A stretch of DNA of 64,000 nucleotides from Lunularia cruciata. Lineage: Eukaryota; Streptophyta; Marchantiopsida; Lunulariales; Lunulariaceae. A program made the translations under genes and the position numbers. Position 1 is the stretch's first letter. Every line of letters begins with the position of its first letter. Below the pieces are notes generated by a model, which saw only the letters and a list, made by a program, of their open reading frames with translations, was not told where the DNA came from and searched no databases. The DNA lies in NCBI GenBank assembly GCA_948567375.1, contig OX419762.1, positions 11,848,001 to 11,912,000 on the forward strand, given 5' to 3'. This document shows positions 12,026 through 21,469 of the stretch, piece by piece.

Positions 12026-13103
12026 AGATATGCTAGAATTTTTATTAGTGGATGGGAGTATGCACGTACTCATCGATACTTGGAACCCTGTGTTACTTAC
12101 CCTGGTAGTAGAGAATTTGTGATTGAATATTTTAGAAATCTTGATGCTAAGGCCTTTCACCAACTTACTAGAATGGATGTCAATTCTTTTCAACATTAGT
12201 GGAGTTGATTAAGACTCACACAATTTTTGCAAAAAGCTACCAAAGAGAGCAAACACCGGTGTGGATCCAAGTTGCCCAAGCCTTGGATAGATCTGGGCAT
12301 CACAGCAAAGGAGCTTGTGTTGCACGAGGTTTAAATATTTGGGGCATTAGTGCTGGTTCAACAATTGCTTGTACGGATTGAGTTATGACAGCCATATTAG
12401 ATGTGATGAGGAGTCAAGTTGCTTGGTCCGAGCTCAAGGAGAGGAGGATATCCACTATTCTTGCACAGAAAGGTTTTCTTGGTTGTGTTGGTTAGGTAGA
12501 TGGAACCTTGTTTCCTCTTGTAGCTTTACCAACAATGGACAAGGAAATATATTTCCCAAGGGTTCATATTCTAAAATGGCCAAGTGATTTGTGATGATAA
12601 AAGGAGAATACATTTATCGGATGTACATTCTATGTTATGTGTTGTTGTGTTATGAATTTTTTCAATGCATTGGTAATCCTCTTTGTATGGTTTACTAAAA
12701 GTATAATTTGATTTGTTTATTTGCAAGAATGCCAAGGTCATGTCATGACATGACTTGTTTGAAAAAATCCTCACTATGGAATGATTTGAACCAGAGAGAG
12801 AGTTGTCCCACTTTTGAGGCAATGGAGTACCTTTTAGGTGATTTGGGTTATGTACCCATGCATCACCTAGTCCCCGCCTTCAAGCAAGCCCAATCAAAGG
12901 ACAAGCACGAGTTTAATAAATGTTTGGCAAATGCAAGAGTGATAAATGAGCATTGTATAGAAGTATTGAAAGCTAGATGGCATTCTCTTTGTGAGCTAAA
13001 TGTGCAATTCAAAGACAATAGTAGAAATGCTTATTTTTTAAAGTGGGTGTCAGTGTGTATTATTTTACATAATTTTTTAATCAATAGGTCTGACGTTTGG
13101 TGA
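12026..13103 (+). pseudogene. PIF/Harbinger transposase (DDE_Tnp_4 type), broken
   Basis: The plus strand reads as a Harbinger nuclease spread over several frames. In order: an N-terminal segment with TRMDVNSFQ (about 12170); VWIQVAQALDRSGHHSKGAC (about 12260); a VDGTLFPL block holding the first catalytic Asp (about 12500); QVICDDKR (about 12580); SCHDMTCLKKSSLW with the second Asp (about 12738); YLLGDLGYVP (about 12823); and ARVINEHCIEVLKARWHSL with the Glu (about 12930). Family knowledge: this enzyme cuts and pastes its element at TTA/TAA-like targets together with a Myb-like partner. It is inactive here: in-frame TGA (about 12379) and TAG (about 12495), a frameshift near 12195, another near 12580, and an insertion or unspliced intron between 12600 and 12725. 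The family assignment rests on the ordered blocks and is firm. Confidence 0.85.
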
Positions 13104-13339
13104 GATGACAATGGTGGATTTGCAAAGGAAACTCAAATAGATTCAGAAATATTTCAATTCTTCATCTCATATCTCATATTTTGGTAATGTTTCTTGTATT
13201 TTATCACCAACACCAAGTTTTAAAAAATGTTTGCTCTGTCTAACTTAGACCATGAATCTCTAACTTAGACCATAAGTGTATCTTTATGTAAAATTGGAAT
13301 AAGAATTTCTCAAGATCCAAAAAGAATTCTTGGGAGCTT

Positions 13340-13760
13340 AATCTATATATTTGTAGTGCTTGAGCTTACACTTACACGGTGTGGTGTTTGGGAAGTGTGG
13401 CGTTGGGCAAGTTTACACTTCAAAGTCATTAGACATATATTGTTGGTAAAAATTTCAAGTGGCCCAATGACGCTTGTGGATGCTGTGCGATGGTGCTCAT
13501 ATGTGCAGGGAGCCACTCTCCACCTTGCTAAAAAATTTCTTGCGCCTGGCGGCACCGCATGGCACCAATAGGTGCCACTCAATGGCGCTTGTAGACAATG
13601 GAGGACGATAGGGACTGCCCTCCCACTTCAAAAGAATTATTGCACCCATCGGTGCCGAGTGGCATTGGTAGGCATTGCGTGATTTATGTAATGCTTGGGT
13701 ACGCCGGTTGGCGATGTGGAGTGCTACATGTTGCCGCTCAGGTTTTGAGTTCTTTCCTCT
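13340..13760. other. GC-richer degenerate repeat tract
   Basis: Scrambled repeats of elements like GGTGCC, AATGGCGCTTGT and GGCACCG. Similar text recurs at 14,520-14,890 and 17,600-17,990. Both strands are open for 70-90 codons, which reflects composition rather than coding. Confidence 0.5.
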
Positions 13761-14128
13761 TAAATATTGATTTTTGCACTAAATGTGCACATTTTGGGTG
13801 TTTGGATATTCAAACTTTCTTTCCAACGTGTGGCTTTATAAACCTTCCTCTTTATAGATTTGAATAGAAGTCATTTCAAATCATTTCACTACATGAGTGT
13901 GGGGTGTTCGAAGGAGTCATTTTTCTGCATGGGGTGTTTGAAGAAGGCCAACTCATTGTGGGGTCTGAGAGAGTTGGAACTTTGAGAGGAAGAGCAAAAT
14001 TCAGAATTCAAATTGAAGGAGCGCATTTGAGATTCAAGAGAAAGGAGCACATTTGAGATTCAAGAGAAAGAGCAGGAGAGCATTTGAGAGATAGAGAAGA
14101 AGAGCAGATTGTAAATTGAATTTGAACT

Positions 14129-14362
14129 ATGGCAGAAATCTGGGGATATGAAAAGATTGTTGTTGACTAGCCAGACATGAGAAATACTCAGGAAGATGAT
14201 TTGCTCATAGCTTTTCATACCATTCAACACCCAACAAATTTCATCAAGTGGTGCTTGCTAGACAAACATCAAATTCAAATTGCTATCTTTGGAATTTGGG
14301 AGGTTGATCTGGATGTAATCGGCCTCAAAATTACACTTGGACTTCACTACCCATTTCCAGAG
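14129..14362 (+). pseudogene. unrecognised coding-like exon, possibly element-borne
   Basis: An ATG at 14129 opens a frame that reads MAEIWGYEKIVVD, meets one TAG (14168-14170, likely from CAG), then continues to LGLHYPFPE and a GT splice donor after 14362. Composition and splice site suggest a real ancestral exon. The next coding-like block on the same strand starts near 14,960, so 14,363-14,959 could be an intron, although it is filled with telomere-like and GC-rich repeats. I do not recognise the product. Its position between a Harbinger transposase and a Myb-like partner suggests it may have been carried by that element. Confidence 0.35.
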
Positions 14363-14519
14363 GTATTCTTCCAACCTTCTTAATTATTTTCTCTTCATTT
14401 CTCTCTACTTTCAAACCTTCTAGCACCTCAGGATTGTGATTTATGCACGTTAGGTCAAAATTATCAACGCCTCCCAGCCCTATCTTGCAACGCCTCCCAT
14501 CATCTTTTAGCACCATCTA

Positions 14520-14890
14520 GCACCGACCCTAAACCCTAAACCCTTTGTGCAAGCGCCTTTCAATGTCTCCAAGCATCACCCAGTGTTATCTTGTTGTGCT
14601 TCCCAAAATGCCTTCTCCCACAGCGGCTTCCAACCCAGCTGCGCCTTTGGGCAGCGTCATTGGGCATCAATGCATGGCATCGGGCGTCGACTCGCAGCAT
14701 TGGGTATCTACATGCAGCATTGGGCTTCTCCTTGGTGTCCCATGGGAGGCGACTCTCCTTGCATGCCTTTTGGTGCCCCCAAGTGGCACCCAATGGTGGC
14801 AACACCCAATTGTTGCTTTCTTCTTGTCTGGGGGTGACTTTGAGCGGCTACAAGCAGCACCCATTGTCTTCAGTCCTCATGATTGAGGTT
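14520..14890. other. GC-richer degenerate repeat tract
   Basis: Repeated short blocks such as GGGCATC, GCAGCATTGGG and CACCCA. All six frames stay partly open, so the overlapping frames of 80-117 codons here are composition effects. It follows directly on a telomere-like motif. Confidence 0.5.
14527..14544 (-). repeat. interstitial telomere-like motif
   Basis: CCCTAAACCCTAAACCCT, 2.6 units of the plant telomere repeat, at the left edge of a GC-rich degenerate tract. Confidence 0.75.
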
Positions 14891-14959
14891 TTAGCTTATT
14901 TTCTTGGTGGGTTTTGCAAGTTCTTTGATGTACAAATTTTGTGAGTTCATGGGACAAGT

Positions 14960-15550
14960 TTGGTAAGAGGGAGGCAGTTTCAATTGACCACAGATATAGT
15001 TAGAGATGCACTTGCCACACCAAGGGGGAGAACACCAAGATGGAGGATAATTCCTTACACAGTTGTTTCATATTGGTTTCCACAAAGGGACAAGGTTGCA
15101 AAAAGATATCTTGCAAGGCAATGTGTGTATCCTACGTTTAGAGCTTTCTTCTAGTTGATGGGTGCACTTGTTGCACCCTCTATTATTCCCAAGACTGTAC
15201 ATGGGCATTTGGTACTCAACACCAAGACCAAGTTGAGTAGATTTGGTGTGGAGGATTATGATGCGGGAGAGTCAGAATTTAGAGCTATCATTGCGGAGTT
15301 GGGGAGTTTGCAAAGCCAATTGAGGAGTCCTAAGGCATGCAGGTTCAAGGTCACCTTCCTTTGTCCAATACTCACTCATCTCTTTGTGGAGAGAGGTTTC
15401 ATTCCAGAGGAGGACGTGATGTACCTGAGTGATGGAGAGGAAGAAATTATACACAAGGGAGAGCATGATGATGATCATGAGGATGCAAATAGCTCGGATG
15501 AGGATGAGACTATCGATGATGGGGAAGATGAGGGAGAGGATGATGAGTAA
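14960..15550 (+). pseudogene. unrecognised protein with acidic tail, interrupted
   Basis: One plus frame reads from RGRQFQLTTDIVRDALATPR through KVAKRYLARQCVYPTF to a TAG at 15152-15154, and then stays open for 131 codons. That second part includes LSRFGVEDYDAGESEF and LTHLFVERGFIPEEDVM, and ends in about 40 residues dominated by Asp and Glu before TAA. The N-terminal style resembles proteins annotated in plants as putative transposon proteins, but I cannot name the family. The acidic tail could be a protein-interaction or low-complexity segment. It sits between the Harbinger transposase and the Myb-like gene on the transposase strand. A single stop separates two otherwise coherent halves. 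Confidence 0.45.
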
Positions 15551-15572
15551 TTGATTAGGTTTGAGTTTTGTC

Positions 15573-15632
15573 TTTTTTATTTTTTTATTTTTTTATTTTT
15601 TTTTATTTTTTTATTTTTTTTTATTTTTTTAA
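15573..15632. repeat. T-rich minisatellite
   Basis: Repeated blocks of 7-9 T followed by A. It lies just after the TAA of the acidic-tail frame. Confidence 0.9.
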
Positions 15633-15987
15633 TAAATTTTTTTTTGTATGTTGGAAAACATACAGAGTTCTTTTGTATATACCATTACCGGATTTAGTAT
15701 ATGAGTTCATTTATGAAGCTTTAATTAATGAAATTGTGTATTTTTTAAATTCTAATGTGAATTTGTACTTGATGGATAACTTAATGTACCACTTGTGAAG
15801 AAGTGTTCAACAGATTCGGGTTGAGCCACAACCCTTACCCTTTGTTGAGATAGCTCATTTTCCCTCTTCTTCCCCTTCATCACTTTCTTTGTCTGTAGAG
15901 GGAGTTGGTGACCTCATGCATTTCAGAGTACCTTCACTTCCTTCTTGTTTTGTTGACATCACTTATATTTTACATGATTGTGTTTGA

Positions 15988-16455
15988 GTGATTGAATGTA
16001 GAGAGAGAAATCTCCTTGAGCGTGAGAGTAGACTAGAGAGTGTAGAGGAGAGAGAGAGATTAGTGCTTGAGCACGATAGTAGATTGGAGAGTGTAGAGAG
16101 AGAGAGATTAGTGCTAGAGCGAGAGAGACTCCTTTGTGAGCGAGAGAATTTACTTGCTGCAAAGGAGGAGAGGCATCTAACCTTGCTTACTTCTGAGATG
16201 GAGAGAGAGCAAAGATTAGTTGACTTGGACTTGGACATACTAGGTGCCGCTGCCATGGCGGAGGGTTATAGGGTCCAGTTACAAAATCAGGCACAAGAGT
16301 TAGCATATGCTATAAAGAGGTGCGGGAGTGCAAATGTTCAAGTAGAGAGGTGCGAGAGTGCACATGTTCAAGTAGAGGAGAGTGAGAGTAGTCTAGCTCA
16401 AATGAGGGCTCATGTGGCTTATCTTGGACCAAGACTACATACTATTGCTTGCTAG
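15988..16455 (+). pseudogene. coiled-coil coding-like frame
   Basis: A 155-codon frame rich in Arg and Glu. It contains tandem heptad-like units (RESRLESVEERERLVLE, HDSRLESVERERLVLERE), then AKEERHLTLLTSEMEREQRL, a short Ala-rich part, and repeated VQVERCES/VQVEESES units. The DNA itself is a GAGAGA-rich tandem repeat, so part of the coiled coil may be an artefact of that. It lies in line with the coding-like blocks at 14.1-15.5 kb and 16.9-17.4 kb and may be one exon of the same decayed gene. No family recognised. Confidence 0.4.
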
Positions 16456-16925
16456 ACCCATACTTGTCATGAGATGCAGACCTAGACTGATGCCACCCAT
16501 GTGTTAGCTCATAATGTGGAGACTCAAAGCACTCAGACTAAGTTTAGATAGAGGCTTTGTCTATCAGGAGAGTTTATTCCATGTATCCTCTTCCCAAGCT
16601 TCCTTTAGAAGAAGATTATTGTTGTGGATGTTACTTGTTTGTGTTCATTATGGATACATAGTGCTATTGGTTTCCGTGCATGGGAGAGTAGGATGACTAG
16701 GCATGGTTGGTGCACTCACACAAAGTCTAGGCCTGTAGGGTGGGTAGCCCATCTTGGTGTTAGTCATTTCATCCAGTTTTGTTTGGTACGGTTTGAGGTT
16801 ATTTTGTGGATAGATCTTATTCTGGATGGAGTGGAGTGGTTGCTAAGGAGCATGTGGCAATGGTCCAAACTCCCAAAAGGGAGTTCACACCGGGTCTTGC
16901 CTCATGGTTTGTTTGTGTTCTGCAG

Positions 16926-17422
16926 ATATCCAGCAAGATTTTGAGTTCAGAGGACTTAGAGTTAAATCATATGACCATCTTACTTCATTAGGTTTACCTC
17001 TTTGTGATATTTTGATCCTAGATAGTTATGCACTCTCTTATTATAGGAACCATCCACATGGTGTTATCCACTCTACCTACTTCCGTCCTTATAGGGTATA
17101 GAGAGCATCATACACTTGGTCATTTGACCCTTTGATGAGTGCTTTGGCCAAAGTTTTCCATGACAATAGGCCTATTGTTAGTTAAGGAGAAGAGGAGTGG
17201 ACATCAGGTAGACTAAGTTCTTATAGTAGTGACCCATATTCTCTTCTTGCTAGTTGTATCAAGCACCAAGACTTGGATGAGAGCGAGTGGCCCCTATGGT
17301 GGTCATTGAGTCCATTTAGGATTCAACATCATGTATACCGTAGGAGACTTGAGGACGCAGTAGTAGCACTTAGACACCATGGTGCATCTCCCTCTTCTTC
17401 TTCACCTCCTCCTCTACCATAA
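16926..17422 (+). pseudogene. unrecognised coding-like terminal exon
   Basis: After an acceptor-like TGTTCTGCAG the frame reads DIQQDFEFRGLRVKSYDHL, then SYYRNHPHGVIHSTYF, a TAG at 17099-17101, WSFDPLMSALAKVFHDNRP, a second TAA (17183-17185), then WPLWWSLSPFRIQHHVYRR and a Ser/Pro-rich end before TAA at 17420-17422. Two internal stops in an otherwise consistent frame indicate a pseudogene. I do not recognise the family. It is the last coding-like block of the 14.1-17.4 kb + strand group. Confidence 0.4.
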
Positions 17423-17599
17423 TGACATGTTTAGGTTTTATTGGCTCCCCATTTATATACATCTTTTGTTCATTTATCCTCATGTATACATTTATCTTTT
17501 ATACTCATATATATTTTAGTTTACACTTCTTAAACTCTCATATTTTTGTCTAACTCTCATATTTTCATGTGTTGTACACTCAATTGTGCCTTATACATC

Positions 17600-17990
17600 A
17601 AACTGGACATCACTTGGCACCTATGTGCACCACCCACATCAACAGTCACCACACTTAACCCGTTACGGGTGTCACTCAACGCCAATGGATGTCAACGAGC
17701 ATCGATGAGCATCACCAATTACTCATGAGTGCCTACAAGCCCTGACAAAAAAGCACCAATTAAACACAAGTGCTACAAGCGCCTACAAGCACTTTTGAGC
17801 ATCTACAAGCACCGATGAGCATTAGCTGGCGTTAATTCAACAAAGTGTGGTAGTGAGCGGCGACTAGCGGCGGCAAAAAAGAGTTGATGGGCGGCACTAC
17901 ATGGCATCTTGGGCCGACTAGGAGCCCTGACAGAAAAACATGGGAAGAATTGAGTGGTAAGGAGCGGCACTAAGCGGTCAAGCGGCATCT
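17600..17990. other. GC-richer degenerate repeat tract
   Basis: Repeats of ACAAGC, GAGCATC and GCGGC blocks, similar in style to 13,340-13,760 and 14,520-14,890. These tracts flank the 14.1-17.4 kb block on both sides. Confidence 0.5.
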
Positions 17991-18166
17991 AGTAGATACT
18001 AGCAACATTTATCAAGTTTCCATAAGTCATCTTTATTATAATCATAATAAAGGTTACATGTTTGTATACTATTTGCTATGAGTAGAGTAAGATGGACGTT
18101 GAACCTAAGTGAGCACTTTGAAATAGTGACTTATTTCCTCGAGAGTTTTCCCTACCTATATGAGAC

Positions 18167-19027
18167 TCATTTTGATTCCATGAGTGCGCTTTGATTCCAA
18201 ACTCTTCTCCTTAAATTTTGTTTATCTGCCCTAGCTTTCCTTTTATCTACAATCAGTTTTTTCTCAATTTCAATTTTCATCTTCTCTATCTCTAATCTAA
18301 CATGCTCTGCTTCCATTCTCATCATTTTTTTCTCTCTTTTCCTCATGTTGGTGGCTTCTAGTTCAACTAGTCATAACTTCTCCCTGGATTCTATAGTATC
18401 TGCCTTCAACATGGTAATTTTTGCTAAATCATGAGACAATGACATATTAGGTGACAACTTGAGTACCTTACTTGCTGATATTCCACCTTTCCTCCTCTTT
18501 GGGTCATGTTGCCCTTCTTGGTCAACAAAAGCACACTTGGATCCATCCCTTGTAGAAGTAAAAGGCGGTGGTGTAATATGAAAGGCAAGTCCTCGATTGG
18601 TGGAACAAATGGAGACTCATCCTCGGGTGATAGGATTCCATTGTCCATGCCACTCGGTATATTTTCCACCCCTTGGGTGTTTGGGACCAATTGGGAACCC
18701 AAGTTAGGAAGCACCACCTTTAGAGGAGATGGGAATTGCGAGCACTCTTGTGCACCTTCATGGACCTCTTCCTCGCCAACCTCGTAAATCTCACTCAAAT
18801 TGGGATTAAAATCTCCTAAACTTACTATTGCATGTGGACTTATGTTTGTTGTGGTCCCAAACATAGCTTCTATTCTTGCAAAATGCAAGCACATTCCATT
18901 CAATTTATCTTATGTAGTTCTCCATCCTTTGCCATATTCCTTCTCGATGAGACCTTCTCTAGTAGACTTGTTCTTAAGCTCCCGAGTTTCTTTGTATTGT
19001 TTCATGTACCTCAACCATTTCTTGTAA
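18167..19027 (-). pseudogene. Myb/SANT-like DNA-binding protein (Harbinger partner type), broken
   Basis: The minus strand reads KKWLRYMKQYKETRELKNKS, then KEYGKGWRTT, a TAA in frame (about 18902-18904), and DKLNGMCLHFARIEAMFGTT. It continues with a Pro/Ser-rich linker (GDFNPNLSEIYEVGEEEVHE) and then a basic coiled-coil C-terminus (MRMEAEHVRLEIEKMKIEIE) ending at TGA 18167-18169. The linker and the coiled coil lie in different frames and the latter has a further stop. The layout (trihelix/Myb-like domain, linker, Lys/Glu coiled coil) is that of Myb/SANT-like proteins encoded by plant PIF/Harbinger elements, which help bring the transposase to its DNA. Opposite orientation to the transposase 5 kb away is compatible with one element, but this is not proven. 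Confidence 0.6.
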
Positions 19028-19029
19028 AG

Positions 19030-20440
19030 CCTGTCACCTGTCATAGAAGTAGGAAATCCTTATCCCTCCCAAATCAAAAAGGTTACCATGAAACTAAATG
19101 CGGTCAATTTTTTGAATGGGCGTTTTGCAGTTCCCATCGTGAATCTATGCAAAATTCTTGGGGTCCTCCAAATAATCCAATATTTGGCTATAATTGTGCT
19201 TTGCCATGGAAAATCATTCATCCTCCTTTTTTTTGCCTAGCAAAGAAGAGCCATCCTCAATATGTCTCCAAATTTCCCTAATGGTTGTTGAAGTTGAAAA
19301 TCCAAAGATGACTTTATAGGCCCTGGATCAGTGTCCAAAAGTGAGTCTCGTGCACTAAAACAAGTTACTTGATCTCCCGTTGCAAAAAATTTCTTGCACT
19401 CTCGGCGTAAAATTCCTCGACTCCCAATCAATTTCTTGGTTGCCATATGGCGGTGTTGATCATTTCCCACACCAATGCAAAACTAGAAAACCGTTGTTTA
19501 GTTGTCTTACAACTCGCACATTTGCTCATGAGGGTGGTGAATTTGAGTTTGAAATTTTGAATTGTTGAGGAGGGGCATTTTGGATCTTGAATACGCAAAC
19601 CAAATCATAAATCATATTTGACTCATCTAACCACATGTCCACCCTCTTGAGAAAACTCAATCACTTTATCTAACCATCATTATTTAGTTATGGCATTACT
19701 ATACAGCCCGGAACATAGGGCTTGATTTTTATAAAGAAATGCAATTTGGATAAAATATACGATAACTAAATTTACAAATCGTTCATTTATTGCAACCCCG
19801 TCTTGTTATAGAGTTCACTACAAATTATTGTGAAGTTTGTTATTTATCCTTTTAGACATTAGTCAAATCTATTTATGAAACCCCTTATTATCTCATATGA
19901 CATCATACAAGTTTATTTCATTGCTACGGAGTCGTAAAATGACCACTGAAACCCTAATTTGGTCATTCATTTGATCGGCCTCCATTTGATCTGGTTCAGT
20001 GAACTTGCCCAATTCGCTAATTTCTGGTCTGCACGTGATTCTCGTCGCTACAGTTAAACTACTGTACGTCGCCGTTGACGAAGCCGGGGTTTTCGTGTTT
20101 TATCCCCTAGGTGTTATCTCCGTAAGGTTTGAGGGTCAGTTTATGCTTCTTCCCATACGTGTCGCTTGAAAGCGATAACGGAACTGAACTGATACAGTAG
20201 TTTTTAACTTACGTGGCAAGTAAAGAAGTTAAAGGCTTTGGTCATCGTTTATCATCCCCAATCCATCTGGTTACTAAAGTGCATCCATGAGCACATGCAA
20301 TGTGATCGTGGACGTTATGATGACATAGAACGTGAGTAGTTGACCAGATGAACTGGAACTCAAATTTCATGTTTCTAGGCATCGGATATCCAATTTTCGG
20401 CCGTCTCCATTTGTTTCGTTGCCGGGATCTATTCTTTTCC
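19030..20440. other. no intact gene; possible upstream remains of the Myb-like gene
   Basis: Short minus-strand frames at 19,237-19,470 could be the degraded start of the Myb-like gene but carry no clear motif. Around 20,100-20,170 the blocks CCATACGTGTCGCTTGAA and TGTTTTATCC resemble the LINE-tail neighbourhood at 1.78-1.85 kb. Confidence 0.4.
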
Positions 20441-20481
20441 AAGACACAGGGAACAAAAGAAAATGCAAAATGACAAGTTCA

Positions 20482-20556
20482 GTTCAGCAGAAGTTCAGTT
20501 CAGTTCTTCCCATCCTTCATTTTTCCTACGCGGTCGCCTTTTTTGTTCAGCAGAAG
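20482..20556 (+). mobile_element. 51-bp LINE 3'-end insertion with 12-bp target-site duplication
   Basis: GTTCAGCAGAAG occurs at 20482-20493 and again at 20545-20556. Between them lies TTCTTCCCATCCTTC through TACGCGGTCGCC and a T-run, identical in layout to the last bases of the LINE at 21.5-23.3 kb. About 10 nt of GTTCAG-like filler precede it. This is an extremely 5'-truncated retrotransposition product and fixes the 3' boundary of the family. Confidence 0.85.
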
Positions 20557-20639
20557 ATTATTTTTCTTATTTGTCTTATAGGCAGAGATTGCTACTTTGC
20601 ATTTTCCCCTTATGTGATTTCGTTACATTCTCCTGCTTA

Positions 20640-20970
20640 TATTTTATTTTACTTGTGCCTCTTGGGAAGTCCCATCAAACCGTACAAGGGGTGAGACAAA
20701 ATAGGTAAAATTGGCTAAGCCTCAATAGAGTTTTTTGGAATGGGGCTAAGCCCCAATAGAATCCTTTGGAGTCCAACTTTTGGGAAGTTGTACTTGGTGT
20801 TCTTTATCTCCTCTTGCACTTGTTTTGCTTTGAACTCTTTTTCTTTTTCCTTTAGGAATTATATCATCTATTTTTCTTGCTAATATACAAATGATAACAA
20901 GAAGGAGAGGAAGACCACATCAAGCCTTAGAAGGTTATGACATAAGAGGTAAAACGGGGCTAAACCTTAT
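20640..20970 (-). mobile_element. cluster of inverted LINE 3'-tail fragments
   Basis: Read on the minus strand: TTGGGGCTTAGCCCCA (20743-20758), then GAGGCTTAGCC, TTTTACCTATTTTGTCTC and TACGGTTTGATGGGACTTCC (20650-20730). A further degenerate copy, GGTTTAGCCCCGTTTTACC, lies at about 20,945-20,970. The first hairpin appears twice in a row, so at least two insertions are overlapped here. Confidence 0.7.
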
Positions 20971-21469
20971 AAATATTAGTATGAAAAATATGCCCTGCAA
21001 CACTTAAAATACTTGAATTATATAAGTAGTATAGTCTACAAACTATTGTAGCATCCTAAGGAGTATCAACTCTCTTATGGATTTAGAAGAATAGACGCGG
21101 TAAAATAGACGAGTGAGAATGCTACCCTTACTCCCAATATATGGATATGATAAATCTACCTCACAACACTTAAATGTTTAAATTATACAAATTGTATGGT
21201 CTACACCACTATGAAACACCCGAAGGAGTATGTACAGAAACATTCGCCTAATATGATTGTTTTCAAATGGATTGAATTAGCTAATGCTCATTCTAAAACA
21301 ATAGACATATGATATCTAAAGTACGCTGGATAGCAAGAAAGTGAGAATGATATCCTTGATAGCTAATATGATACACCCTAATGACAAGTACAAAATTGAA
21401 TGAACTAGCCGATAATCACCCATAAACACCGATGATTACCATAATTACAACGCTGCAAGAGTGGAACAT

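Noticed and set aside
14545..14944. Five overlapping frames on both strands (65-117 codons)
   Set aside because: All frames are open at once in a GC-rich repeat tract; no single frame is favoured.
18506..19281. Plus-strand frames of 75-149 codons
   Set aside because: Antisense to the Myb/SANT-like pseudogene, whose minus frame has the recognisable domain order.
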